Shown: positions 35,425-46,689, counted from the stretch's first letter. The stretch: DNA of 64,000 nt from Siphonodentalium dalli (GCA_032622095.1 CP136067.1:47099549-47163548), one strand, 5' to 3'. Notes: generated from the sequence alone by a model not told the origin. Translations and numbers: made by a program.

Positions 35425-36021
35425 ATGTCGACTAGAGACAATGAGGTATCTTCACCTGGGGGCGAAAATAGTGCGGCCTGGTTTCCCACATTTCAATGCA
35501 CGGATGAGATCCCTCAAGATGTTTTAGACAAGAGGGAGGCTCTGCACTCAAGATTAACTCCAGGAAAAACATTTAAAAGCTACATTGAACTGCAAGAAGT
35601 GTTGGTCCAATTGCCACACGCCTTTGAAATATTTACAATGTTTTCTTCAACTAAGCTTCAGTCAGACCACCCTTGTGTGTTCGACCGGATTGTGTTCAAG
35701 TGCAAGTTTGGATCCCGGGTGCGGCGAACAAAAAGGGTGAGATGCAAACAGAGGTATTATGGTTCATTTGGATGCCAGTCGAAGATCATTGTTAGATTTA
35801 TTAAAACTCTGAACGTTCTAAGAATATCATACTCTGATTTTTATCACACAAATGTGAGCGGGGTGAAACACAATACACACCCAAACATAATCAGGAATCT
35901 GCCTGAGATGAGGAGACTTACAGCAGAGGATAAACAATTTATAAAAGACACAAAAAACCTGGGTGTCCGTTCCTCAAAACTAGCCCAAAATTTGAGAGTT
36001 CGGAGGCGCGAAGAAGGCTAG
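35425..36021 (+). pseudogene. giant transposase copy 1, N-terminal zinc-cluster segment, ends at nonsense codon
   Basis: 198 codons from an ATG at 35,425. After an acidic start (WFPTFQCTDEIPQDVLD) come a coiled region (YIELQEVLVQLPHAFEIF) and a Cys/basic block, VFKCKFGSRVRRTKRVRCKQ then GSFGCQSKIIVRF, ending in a Y..FYHTN segment. This resembles the FAR1/ZSWIM-type N-terminal zinc cluster that precedes MULE transposases and binds DNA. The frame stops at TAG (36,019-36,021); copy 2 has AAG (Lys) at this place and the same frame continues without shift afterwards, so this is a single-base nonsense change. It is read here as a lesion of copy 1, not a natural end. Confidence 0.65.
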
Positions 36022-36066
36022 AACAAGTCGATCAGGTTTAAAGACATCAAGAATTGTGTCGACAAA

Positions 36067-38082
36067 TTGAATAAAATCCCTGAAAAAAGTGAAGTTGATA
36101 GGGTCCTCGATATTCTGACAGCAGAAGAAAAACACGGGGCGACAGTTAAATATAAAACACATCAATGTAATCAGATTTCACACATTTTGTTCCAATCGAA
36201 GCAAATGAGAGAATCTTTCTGTTTGTTCCCACAAGTTGTTCTGTTAGATGGTACTTATCGGTTATCAAACTCGGGTTTTATTTGCTATATATGGCTTGTT
36301 GTTGACAATCACTTGAAAGGTCGACTTGCAGGGTGGTCGTTCGTTGCCGACGAAACGCGTGAAACTGTGGAGGAAGTGGTTCAGTTATTCGTCAATGAGA
36401 ACGAGGAACCATTCAAAGAGGTTCAAACTATAATGATAGACAAATCGTTCACAACAATAGATGCTCTTCGGAAAATGACAAAAAATTGCAACCTAGTCGT
36501 TTTAATTTGCAAAGTACATACTTGGAGGAATTTCCAAAACTTGGCAAGAAAAATGTCATGGACTGATAAGGAGTTGCAGGCAATCATCAAAGATGCCATT
36601 CCGGCTGTTGAAAAAGAACATTCGATGGCCAAAATCAAGAAAGATGCTGAGAAGAGTGACACATTGACACTAATTCGGAAAGAAACACAAAAAAAGTTAT
36701 GGAAAATGATGACAGATGATAGGGACAAATTTTGTGACATATACAATGGTATAATCGAAGACAAAATGATTCCGTCTGTTTGGAAGGATAATTTTGTTGC
36801 TAATTGGGGTGACTGTCGTGAAATGTGGGCAGTTTGTTTTCGGGGTGACTCCATTACGTTTGGAACAGACGATAACAATCGGATAGAGTCCCTTAACCAA
36901 AAACTGAAGCAGACCATTTGTGCCCTATATACCAGCCTTGACAAGGTGGTATCAGCCTTGCTGCGATTCGAAGAATCCCATAAAGAAAATGCCGGAAAAA
37001 CGGATTTCGAATGCGAATTTAAGGGGGTGACTGAAGAACAATCAGATAATCCCACCATTAAATTTTTGTATGAGAGGTGTACTCCAGTTGTCGCTAGACT
37101 TGTCGAATCCCAATATCAAGAGGTTCATTCACTGACAGTCTCGAGATCACACGAAGACTCTGCGATACATGTAATATCTTCTGACGAAGGTTCCAGTTTG
37201 TTCCGAGTGGAAGCAGGAGAATGTTGTTGTCAATTTTATAATCAGATGATGTTGCCTTGTGCACACGTCATGTCGGTTAACATGAATGCAAGTGTTCCAC
37301 CCTTGCACGGATGGGACGTGCCAAATCGATGGCGCAAATGTCCGACACTGGAGAGGAACTCGATGACTGCTGATCAGCAAGACACTGGGATAACTGAAAC
37401 TAATCATACCCATAAAACAGAAAAAGAGTGTACTGACATAAGCGCAATTAAAACAGAGAAGCATATTTCAAAAGATTCAGTTAATCTGCGGTATACCACA
37501 GACGCTCGTGTAAACAGCAAGCAAACAAATTTTACAGTTACGTCAGGTAACCAACAATTTCTTGCTGACAAACCAGACGATGACCAACCGGTATCACCAC
37601 ACATCGTGGTTGTTCCGTCTCAATTGGCCGCTGTGACATCAGAGCAGTATATTCAGACTGTTGCTGTGCGTTACGCGAGGTCCATGGAACTGTGTAAGAG
37701 ATTGTCAACGTTCTTGTCGGTTAGAAGTCAGCCAGAATTCGAGCAAAAATATTTGACACTAAACAATATTTTCGACAGCTGGCAGAACAGTTACCCCGAG
37801 GACAGGGACGAAGAAGGATTGTCTCTACCCAAGAGGAGAAAGGTTGCTGGGAGGCCTAAAGGCTTTGACAGTAAACAGAAGCCAGATAAACGGAAAATTG
37901 ATGTACGTAAAACCAAACAGATGATTGCAGAGATTGAGAAAGGACAGTTTCTCTCGGAAGAAACTATGAACACATTTCTCGGCATGCTAAGCAAAAAAAT
38001 TCAGAAGTGGGCGGTTTGGATAGAATCTCATCTGGCGATGAGATCAAGTTCGCTAGAAATATTGGAAAATTTGTACAGCTAA
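36067..38082 (+). CDS. giant transposase copy 1, MULE DDE domain plus SWIM zinc finger
   Basis: Same frame as the N-terminal segment, open from just after the TAG at 36,021; the listed first codon is not ATG. Numbering from 36,067: LLDGTYR (D61), MIDKSFTT (D125), a CKVHTWRNF block (145-155) and NNRIESLNQKLK (E274) make a complete MULE-type DDE set. ECCCQFYNQMMLPCAH (385-400) is a SWIM finger (CxC...CxH). The protein is therefore a Mutator-superfamily transposase of the ZSWIM type, expected to cut and join DNA in the nucleus. After SWIM comes a polar linker, then LPKRRKVAGRPKG, a nuclear-signal/AT-hook-like block. At an A7 run (37,992-37,998) this frame diverges from the downstream PHD frame. 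Copy 2 has A8 there and reads straight through, so the two frames were probably one gene of about 1,530 codons, without introns. Confidence 0.8.
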   Translation: MNKIPEKSEVDRVLDILTAEEKHGATVKYKTHQCNQISHILFQSKQMRESFCLFPQVVLLDGTYRLSNSGFICYIWLVVDNHLKGRLAGWSFVADETRETVEEVVQLFVNENEEPFKEVQTIMIDKSFTTIDALRKMTKNCNLVVLICKVHTWRNFQNLARKMSWTDKELQAIIKDAIPAVEKEHSMAKIKKDAEKSDTLTLIRKETQKKLWKMMTDDRDKFCDIYNGIIEDKMIPSVWKDNFVANWGDCREMWAVCFRGDSITFGTDDNNRIESLNQKLKQTICALYTSLDKVVSALLRFEESHKENAGKTDFECEFKGVTEEQSDNPTIKFLYERCTPVVARLVESQYQEVHSLTVSRSHEDSAIHVISSDEGSSLFRVEAGECCCQFYNQMMLPCAHVMSVNMNASVPPLHGWDVPNRWRKCPTLERNSMTADQQDTGITETNHTHKTEKECTDISAIKTEKHISKDSVNLRYTTDARVNSKQTNFTVTSGNQQFLADKPDDDQPVSPHIVVVPSQLAAVTSEQYIQTVAVRYARSMELCKRLSTFLSVRSQPEFEQKYLTLNNIFDSWQNSYPEDRDEEGLSLPKRRKVAGRPKGFDSKQKPDKRKIDVRKTKQMIAEIEKGQFLSEETMNTFLGMLSKKIQKWAVWIESHLAMRSSSLEILENLYS

Positions 38083-40019
38083 TCAGTTTGCCGGGGAACT
38101 TGTATGTTTGTGTATATGGGAATGGATCTGTTGGTGAGATTGACATATACTGCTCGTTCATATTGAACCTCATGCAGTCACCCACATTGCTCGATAGCTC
38201 CGACAAAATCGACAGCCAATCATGGAGGATTGTAATGAATGGGTCTAAGCTAGCACCACAGCATGTGCATCCAAAATCAGTTGCAATAATGAGAATTTAT
38301 GAAATTTGTTCTGCTCCGAAGAGTGAGTCATCTGTTTTGGCCTTAGCTGTTGCAACTGAATTGTGCCGTTCGGGAGACCCAGTGAAGCGGTCTTTTAAAC
38401 CGCGAGCTTGCCGAGAACATCTCAAGCATTGCCTCGAGAAACATAATATTGTTCAGTTTCCGTCATCGAAAAAGATAATTGTTTGTCACCCAACAAAACT
38501 TCCCGTGAAGATCTACTGCTCGTGTAGATTGCCAGCATACTCAGTAATTTCATGTGGTTACGGAGAAAGCAGAATGGTGCAATGTGGCGTGTGTCTCGAA
38601 TGGTTCCACTACCGCTGCATAGGAGTTACTAATGCTGAGGCAATAAAATACTATAGGTGTGGCTCGTGCACACGTACGAGGGATTCACCCCTGGGTCAAC
38701 ACGAGCCAAAGCAGACCACTAATGTTGTACATAGCGATCTTGTAAATGCCAGATTCCAAAAGCTGCTCGAAAGGCAACCTGAAGCATCAGACATACCCGT
38801 GTTTTCCATCTCGAGAACTGAACATATTTATCCTATGCAGTTAGTGAAATATGTGGAGGTGGATCGCAATCAGACAGAAAAGTTCCCTGGCCAACTTGCG
38901 AACTTGACTACAAGCATACAGAAGAAAGGAGTTATAAATCCCATTTTGATTGCCATTAAGAGATACCCTTCATCTCATTTCCTTGCTGGTTCTGCATTCG
39001 TTTTTGAGGGCAACACCGGGGTCGCTGTTGCGGTCAACTTGGGTTTATCGTGGGTACCTGTGCGTGTCCATTACAATTTCATGGCCTGTTCAGAAACTCG
39101 GACAACTCTAGTCCCACAAGTTCCAAATGAGTTTCCTTCCGATCCCTCACCTTCAGACTTTGGGTTTTTGACTCGGGAAGGCCTCCCGCTGCTCCCTGGA
39201 TGGGGAGGAAAGCTAAAGGATGATGGGGGATTCAATTGTTCAATGTCAAATACGTGCACGATCGACAACCTGTTGGCTATATTTGCATCGAAATTTGACC
39301 AGGTAGACAGGGAATTGACTGCTTTTCTAGCTAATGCCAATGTCAATGAAAGCCAGTGTATTTGCCTCCTTGTCTTACAACAATCACTCAAACTTATCAA
39401 TATAGGTATCAGTGTGGAAGGCAAAATGCATTTTGTTCATATGGATAAGGCGTATACAACTGATCACTTCCATAACACATGGGGGTCGGAATATGCCCAC
39501 TTTTTGACCCACTTCACGTGGTTGTTGGAAACGGAAGAAATATTCTTGTGTGACAACAGTGATTGCCAATCTCCCGACGACGCGGTTACCGAAGGGCGGT
39601 CGGTTGCTGCGTTGGAGAATAATTGTGCTGCGGAAGATTCCAGACTTCAGAAAAGCATCGAAACGTGGAATGCCAAAGCACTGTCACGCAAACGAACGAA
39701 ATGCCAATCATGTCACGGAGAACTGGTATTCAAGAGGCGATGGAAGTACGGCCCAGCTCCTTTCCTAGCTCTGTCGGTTCAAGAAATGAAAATAAGTGCA
39801 ATGAAGTTCCCATCTTCTGTCCATGTACTTGACTGCGAGTACCAACTCATTGGATTAACTTTTTACTCTCAGGGAAGAAGACATTTTGTTGCAGGGCTGG
39901 ACATTCAAGGAGAGTGGTTCCTTTATGACGGCTTGAAGAAAGAAAACCACCTTGTGCAATACCCCATACAATCGATGGATGTGCCCTGCACAGCTCTGTT
40001 TCTGGTTTCTGAAACGTAA
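38007..40019 (+). CDS. giant transposase copy 1, PHD finger, ParB-like segment and USP-like cysteine peptidase
   Basis: Continuation of the same gene one frame later; the listed start is GTG, and there is no independent ATG at the domain start. Numbering from 38,007: PHD finger 171-221 (C171, C173, C193, C196, H201, C204, C218, C221; WFHYRC core). ParB/sulfiredoxin-like segment about 293-356: SIQKKGVINPILIAI then FEGNTGVAVAVNLGLSWVPV. The Arg usual in this motif is Gly338 here but Arg in copy 2. C-terminal peptidase of USP type: Cys box NTCTIDNLL (C417), a CQSC zinc pair near 565, and His box HFVAGLDIQGEWFLYDGLK (H626). By family knowledge PHD fingers read histone tails and USP folds remove ubiquitin; combining them with a transposase is inferred to target chromatin or protect the protein. 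The ParB and USP calls rest on motif patterns, not profile scores. Confidence 0.7.
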   Translation: MGGLDRISSGDEIKFARNIGKFVQLISLPGNLYVCVYGNGSVGEIDIYCSFILNLMQSPTLLDSSDKIDSQSWRIVMNGSKLAPQHVHPKSVAIMRIYEICSAPKSESSVLALAVATELCRSGDPVKRSFKPRACREHLKHCLEKHNIVQFPSSKKIIVCHPTKLPVKIYCSCRLPAYSVISCGYGESRMVQCGVCLEWFHYRCIGVTNAEAIKYYRCGSCTRTRDSPLGQHEPKQTTNVVHSDLVNARFQKLLERQPEASDIPVFSISRTEHIYPMQLVKYVEVDRNQTEKFPGQLANLTTSIQKKGVINPILIAIKRYPSSHFLAGSAFVFEGNTGVAVAVNLGLSWVPVRVHYNFMACSETRTTLVPQVPNEFPSDPSPSDFGFLTREGLPLLPGWGGKLKDDGGFNCSMSNTCTIDNLLAIFASKFDQVDRELTAFLANANVNESQCICLLVLQQSLKLINIGISVEGKMHFVHMDKAYTTDHFHNTWGSEYAHFLTHFTWLLETEEIFLCDNSDCQSPDDAVTEGRSVAALENNCAAEDSRLQKSIETWNAKALSRKRTKCQSCHGELVFKRRWKYGPAPFLALSVQEMKISAMKFPSSVHVLDCEYQLIGLTFYSQGRRHFVAGLDIQGEWFLYDGLKKENHLVQYPIQSMDVPCTALFLVSET

Positions 40020-40183
40020 TGTCAACTAGATCGACTCCAAAGTTGTGTTAAGAGAATGTATCGAGTTTGCTGCTCAAGAAAGTTATGGTTGAGACTATGG
40101 CTGTTCCTCGTTGATTTTTGTTTGTGTTCTGTTTTGATTAAGTGCAATTGTATCAGTTGGGCATGCTCCGCGGAGATACCTAT

Positions 40184-40259
40184 TTCGGGCAACAGAGATT
40201 GACGTCCATACCGCAGGCATCTCATATGGTGTATATGAGATAAACAACAGTTATAAGAG
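40184..40259. other. end of homology between the two transposase copies
   Basis: The two copies match up to CTCCGCGGAGAT (about 40,183). Beyond this, copy 1 has unrelated sequence, while copy 2 abuts the giant element's outer end (56,230). Confidence 0.6.
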
Positions 40260-40825
40260 TATGATGCAAATGACATTTTAAAAATCATATCCCATAATCG
40301 CTGCAAGATTTTGCGTCGTTACATATTATTTTTGGGTTACTAATTTCCATAGTCTCGTGTGAGAATCCCATGACAAATTTCCATTTGACGAGCAATTGTC
40401 GCTGTTTTATTTAATGTTTGCTTTGAGCTCCGTTACTCATTTGGAGGCTGAATAGCGGGAATTTTAAAAATCGTAGGACACTTTCGCTGCAAGATTTTTC
40501 GTCCGTCGTGTTGTGTTTTGTTTCAGTTACGGGTACTAACAGTTATATAATCGTATGTGAGAAGTTTTCATGCTACGAGCAATTGCCGATGTTTTGTTTC
40601 ATGTTCGCTTTGATTTCCGTTATTAATGTGGGGGCTGGATAGCTGATATTTTCAATACCATATGCCATATTATCTGCAATAGTTTGTGTCGTTCTGTTTT
40701 GCGTTTCAGTTACTAATGTCTATATTCTTGCGTGAGCATCATATGAGAATATTCCATATGATGGGCACTTGTCAGTGTTTTGCGTTGATTTCAATTATTC
40801 ATTTGGCTGCTGAACGGCTTTAGAA
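40260..40825 (+). repeat. diverged tandem repeat, about 165-bp unit, three to four copies
   Basis: Recurring blocks: GCAAGATTTTKCGTC, GTTWCTAAT, GTGTGAGAA, GACGAGCAATTG, GCTGTTTTRTTT, CTCCGTTA and GGCTGAATAGC. No coding frame. Confidence 0.6.
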
Positions 40826-40849
40826 CTTATGGTATAAACTACATACTGG

Positions 40850-41030
40850 CACATGCATACACACACATACAAACACAAACTTGAACACATACAATAAAAA
40901 TACGCAGGCTTTCATACAAACATACAAACAAGCACATGGAGTATACACATGCATACACACATACATACCAACAGATAAAAGAAAACCCACATACATAATA
41001 CATACATGCATATACACACGGGTTGCGTGC
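40850..41030. repeat. (ACAT/ACAC)n microsatellite
   Basis: Low-complexity ACATACA repeats that create spurious frames on both strands. Confidence 0.85.
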
Positions 41031-41357
41031 TTCGGTCAACAAGTTCCTATTATACAAACCACACCCGTCGTTCGAGTATTACCAAACTTCATATGCATGC
41101 ACACACCTCTAGATGGTAGCCATCGAATTTTACCGAAATTCGTCGAATAACATGGTCGCCTATATATGGCCATCTTGGATTTCAGAATCTGAATTCATCT
41201 GCACATCCTATAGTCCACATTTATTGGACAATTGGTTTGAACATTTACAGGCATGTTTATGATTACCTCTATGATGGGAACCATCGAATTTGAACGATTT
41301 TCGAGAAAAATGATGGCCGCCGGTTACTTAAGCATAATATTATAAACTGTCTGATTT

Positions 41358-41480
41358 CTACGGCAACGTAAATCCACCACTTCCTCTTCTGTTACTAACT
41401 TGTTTAAACACGTTAGCTAACTTGTTTAAACAAGTTACTAACATAACAGGAAGTGGTGGTTCTGCGCTGACGTATATAGA
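41358..41480. repeat. short foldback
   Basis: CCACCACTTCCT, a diverged TTCTGTTACT/TTATGTTAGT and AACTTGTTTAAAC on the left recur inverted on the right, around a short centre. Confidence 0.65.
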
Positions 41481-41738
41481 GTTCACTATCACTATATGGA
41501 CTGACATATTATGGCATGATCCCATTATCAAGTATCATTGACACTTTTCACTGTGAATAATACATATAAGAACAGAGTCGATCTATTTCTCCATTTTCTC
41601 CATATTGGTGATGTTTTAATAAATGATATTTTTTGCATGTTCGCCCACTGCGAACGCCTTGTTGTTCTTTGACAACGATAGCCTGTAATGTCATCAGAAA
41701 CAAGAAACAAGTCAGAATCATGTCGGACCATCGTCTAA

Positions 41739-42152
41739 GGGTACGTTCATACGCTGGCAAGTTTGCGCGGTATGTTTTTGCGAGCATTTCGTCATAGAAA
41801 ACCACATGGTCCCAGAATATGAACGGATCAGGCACATAACATGCATCTTTACCAAAGCTAACGACATGAGAAGTAAAATGTATATAGTTCCACTTGTAAC
41901 GGTGCTACTGTAATTTGCTTTCAAATACCTGTATGATTTATTCTTGCGAGATAATTGCATGTTATTTACAGGCAAATTCCGGTAGCATCGCTACAGGTGG
42001 AACAACCGAGATTTTACTTCGCACATAGTTAGCTGAATAGCTGTGGTACAGAATCATCTTATATGCTTGTTTCCGTTCATATTCTGGCACCATATCGTTT
42101 TCTACGACAAAATGCCTGCAAACCATACCATGCAAACTTGCCAGTGTATGAA
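41739..42152. mobile_element. 414-bp foldback element (family B, copy 2)
   Basis: GGGTACGTTCATACGCTGGC at the left; inverse end ...CTTGCCAGTGTATGAAGG at the right; arms of about 90 bp match those of 925-1342. Confidence 0.75.
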
Positions 42153-42960
42153 GGTTTTTTTTTAGATATATATGCCCTAACGGGTATACGGCTATTTAGA
42201 AAGGGTGGTCTCACGGGGGAGGGCATACGAAAATGACCTCTTTTTGCCGATTTTTGATGACAATGCAAACTCCTGTATTATAGCCTAACGGCATCTATCT
42301 GGTTTAGTACTTTGGACAAATATTAGAATCTGAAACCAAATATTTTCATAAAAATAATACTGACAGTATGAATATTCAAGGAGTTCCGATACCCCATATT
42401 CTATTTTCTGCTCCTCCCTTCAATACACGTGCATGTATCCATATAGTATCTGTACAGTATGTGTGTTCTTTCGGTGGTCTTCACACATGTATGCTTATTA
42501 TTGAGATATGGTTATCACATCATCTACATTGCCCATGCACATACAGTGTATGTATGTTGTGTGTATGTTCCACCTCAAAGTTTTCAAATTTCATGGCCGT
42601 AAAGTTGAAAAGAACTTAAAAATTGGAGTGGGTGTTTGAAAATAAGTGTCAACTTTTATTATGCAGATCCGAGGGTGTGGATCAGATTTGTGCACTGTGC
42701 AAACACGAAAAAGAAAAAAAACACGACATCGGATACTACACACGCATACATACATACATACATGCATACATACATACATACATACAACATACATACATAC
42801 ATAAATACATGCCTGCACACATGCATACACATGCTATACAAAAAATACATGGGCCTGGTGTACATTCCTCCCCGGTGGTGGGCCCGGATACGGAGTTTAC
42901 TCTTGAACTAAACATGTACAAATGACAGTAGTTATAGTAAAATGAAAACGATTGAGTATG
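42153..42960. repeat. non-coding stretch with (CATA)n microsatellite at 42,738-42,830
   Basis: ACATACAT repeats with interruptions; the frames here are by-products. The remainder shows nothing recognisable. Confidence 0.6.
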
Positions 42961-42964
42961 CAAT

Positions 42965-45900
42965 GAGTACCTGATGTAATTCCCCCACCCAAACTAGAAA
43001 CCTAACTAAAAGTGTTCGTGAAAAAAACGTTATTCGCCACACCCCGCACCTCAAATTCCGATCACAGGATAATTTCCGATCATATATACGGAGATTTGTC
43101 GGAAACAGTACTTCTACAACTAGGGAATAAACTATTGCAATTGCCAAGAAACTAACAAAAAATCCAAGTGTTAGAGAAAAAATGTTATTGGCCAAGAGCC
43201 CCCTCCCCTAAACAATTCAGCAGAATTTTCCGCGCATTTTTTGAAAATGACCGCTTATAATTGCAGGATCGTATAATCTCATGGGACGAATCAAGAAACT
43301 AATCTGACATGCAAGTTTTAAGGATAAGGTTATTCGCAATTCCACTTCCAGTTCTAGAAAATGATTGTTTATGATTTCAGGACCTTCTAATCAAATGCAC
43401 AATTAAGAAACGCATCTGACGTCCGAGTTTTAAGAATAATGTTATTCGCCATCCCCCACCTCAAATTCAGATCACATCGGTTTGTCCCAACTGTACTTCT
43501 AAACCTAGATAATGAGCACTTGCGATCCAACGAACGCCTAATATAATACAAACGAGAAACTTATTGGTGGGTGGGTATTATTATCATCACCTAACAAAAT
43601 CAGTTTTTTCTTCAAGTTGAATTTTTGTCTTCATGCCGTTTTTTTTTAAATATATCATTGTGTACTGAAGAAAATACTACATATATATGTCACTACATAT
43701 TATTATATAGGAGTGGGTAATCACTTCAGAACCCATACTCAACTCCTCTGCTGGATGCATAGAAATCATCACTGTTCCAGATTGTGAACCGAAAAAATAT
43801 TTAGCACTAACTGCTGCGAATCAGAAAAACAAATTGAAAAAACATCACACTATACTAATCGAAATGAAAACTGGAAACTAAAAGATCTTGCTTGCCACTG
43901 CCTGACATGGATAACAGACTCGTGCATACAATTCTATCAACTTGTTTGATGTTCTACCGCATTTTTATTTATGATGTTCCCCGCCATGCACAGAACAAGG
44001 CCACAAATGGGCACTCAAATTCATATCAAAGGATGTGTCTACGTGAAAATGTATATTAGCAGCAATTAAATTGCATTATATTGTACTTAAAGTGTGTGTT
44101 TGTGTGACTTTGTGAGTTGGTAAGACAACTGAGGGCATTTAAAAATTTGCAATCTCGGTACATTTCTGGATGTCCAATGTTTATAACTGTAGTTTCGCAG
44201 TCAGGACCAGTAGGAAAAGAATAGTGGGCCTTTAAAGTATCCCACAAGTTGACAACAACGAAACACACATAAAACATAAACACAATGCACATAAAAACTA
44301 AAAATATAAACACTTTGTTGAATATGTCTCAAACTGTAACAAAGCAATGAACACTGTCAATAATGAAAATATATGAGATACAATGAAGTTTTATGTTACT
44401 CGTGTACATATATTTGTCACAAATCTTCCAAAAAGGGATGGGTCTACGAAAATACAAAACACAATTTTGGGGGGGGGAAATGGGCGTGGTGGGTGCCAGA
44501 ATAGGTCAAAATGAAAACGACCTCCCCTGAATTGTTAGGGGAAAACGTTATTCGCCACTCCCAACCAATTCACATCGCATAAATTTGTTCGCAACTCTAC
44601 CTCCACTTCTGGGAAGTGAATGTTTATGATTTAGGTAGCAATACACGATTTCCAGCAATTTTGGCCAACCTGGGAGGTGAGCCATTTTCTTTGGCATAGG
44701 TCCCATCAAGCATGTTTTAGGTGTAATCATATGTCTGTACTTTAGCTACTTTGTAAAATTTGTCATTGAGTTATACCCATTGGTTTACACACACAAAATG
44801 CTAAATTTCACCCATTTTTGTTACACAAATTGGCCATTTTAAACCCAAAAACAGACCATGACAGAGCGAATGTCAGTAAATAAGCTTCTTCCACCTAATA
44901 GAGATATGTTAGAGCTGAGAAATATTTGAAATAGAAAGAAAGTTATCGTATCATTTTGAGAAAAAAATGTTTTGCAAGCGCAGATGACAGAATTCAGGGG
45001 AGAGAAATCAGGCTATTTTCCGGTAACCAATAACAAAACGTTGGCCTGAAATTGCCTGAATAAAACAATTCTGTTACGTATCCAAAATCCACTTTTTTGA
45101 GAACTTTCCCAGTTTTGTAAAATAATAAAACCTTCAAACCAGTAATGACACGTTTAACATAGGCTATACACTGGCTGTTATGCCCCCATATACTTATTTT
45201 TCTATTTTTCAGACCCCCCTATAACCCGATAAATCGTGTACTGCTACCTTAATGATCGTCTAATCGAATGCACAAAATAAGAGATTCATCTGAAATTCGA
45301 GACACAAGAGTATTTTTCGCGACCCCCAACTCGCATCACCACCTGAAATGCAGATCACAAAATTGTGAGCGAAACAGTGCTTCCAGATCCAGGAAATGAC
45401 TGTTAACATCCATGGGTCACCCATTGTAATGTACAAAACAAGAAAATCATCTGACATACAACTTTTAAGAATAAAATTATTCGCCACCCAGCCACGAACC
45501 AATTCAGATCGCTAGATATTTGTTCGCAATTCCACTTACAGTTCCATAAATTGATTGCAGGATCGTCCAAACTAATACAAAACACAAGAAACTCATCTTA
45601 CATCCAAGTTTTAAGATTAAAGTTATTCGCCACCCCCCCCCCCCCCCCCCATATCCACCAGGCAACTCAGATCGCAGATTTGTGTTCGCAATTCCACTTC
45701 CAGTTCTATCAAATCATTGATTATGATTGTTGCAGGATCGCCTAATCTATTGGAAAACAATAACAAGCTCATCTCACATCCACGTTTTAAGAATAAAATT
45801 ATTCGCCACCCCCTCCCTCACCAACCAATTCAGATCGCAGATTTTTGTTTGCAATTCCACTTCCAGTTCTATAACTTGATTGTATATGATTGAATGATCG

Positions 45901-46264
45901 TCTAATCTAATGCACAAAATAAGAAGCTCATCTGACATCCAAGTTTTAATTTTAAAGCTATTCGCCACCCCCACCCCCCCCCCCCCCCCCCCTCCGCCAG
46001 CAATCCAATTCAGATTGCAGATTTTTGTTCACAATTCCACTTCCCGGTCCATAAAATGATCGTCTAATCTAATGCACAAAATAAGAAACTCATTTTACAT
46101 CCACGTTTTAAGAATAAAATTATTCGCAGATTTTCGTTCGCAATTCCACTTCCAGTTCTATCAAATGATTGATTATGATTGCAGGAACGTCTAATCTAAT
46201 GCAAAACAATAACAAGCTCATCTGACATCCACGTTTTAAGAATAACATTATTCGCTATATTACA
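42965..46264 (-). repeat. right subterminal satellite array, about 12 units, inverted relative to the left array
   Basis: Same unit as the left array on the opposite strand: TTATTCGCCA, poly-C, CAATTCAGATCGCAGA, TTTTTGTTCGCAATTCCACT. About seven units keep an exact TATTCGCCA. Units nearest the centre (43.0-43.6 kb) are most diverged. A stretch at 43.55-44.5 kb lacks units and shows nothing recognisable. Confidence 0.8.
44634..45248. mobile_element. 615-bp TTA-flanked inverted-repeat element inserted in the right array
   Basis: Ends GGTAGCAATACACGATTT and the inverse of GGTAGCAGTACACGATTT, flanked by TTA (44,631-44,633 and 45,249-45,251). The satellite sequence continues on the far side (AATGATCGTCTAATC). 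Non-coding. Confidence 0.75.
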
Positions 46265-46667
46265 GTACACAAATCCTTACATATAATGCACAACAAATAA
46301 TCTGACACCAAGTTTTTGACCCAAAAATGGTACACCTTCCCCCACCCCCTAAAATCCTCAATCAGTTATGCAACACCCCACCCCTCCTCCCCTCCTCCAT
46401 CTCCACCTGTCATACATATCACATAATTTTGAGCTAAAATATGCTTGTATGCCGTATTTGAAGTTCCAGTGTTAGGGGAAAAAAAATGTTATGTACCCCC
46501 CCCCCCCCTTCTCATATTGCAACCCAACTCACATCCTTTTGCGTAAGGACTGACAATCATTATTCCCGATGCTCGAGATCACCATACTCTCCGTATGTGG
46601 AGCAAATAAATAAAGTATATAAACGCTATTCGCCACCCGGGTGGCGAATAGCGATTTCTATGTTATA
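46265..46667 (-). repeat. right terminal inverted repeat of the giant element, inner part
   Basis: Inverse of the left end from about 29,050 back to the spacer at about 28,650, including the purine-rich block and the poly-G/poly-C run (46,496-46,508). Ends at ATTTCTATGTTATA where the 9.5-kb insertion begins. Confidence 0.85.
46624..46653. repeat. inner terminal palindrome, right (30 bp)
   Basis: Identical to the palindrome at 28,664-28,693. Confidence 0.95.
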
Positions 46668-46689
46668 CAGTACAAGGCCCGTGGTTTTT

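Noticed and set aside
40820-42963. Cys/Tyr-rich frames on the - strand and His/Thr-rich frames on the + strand
   Set aside because: Translations of ACAT/CATA microsatellites.
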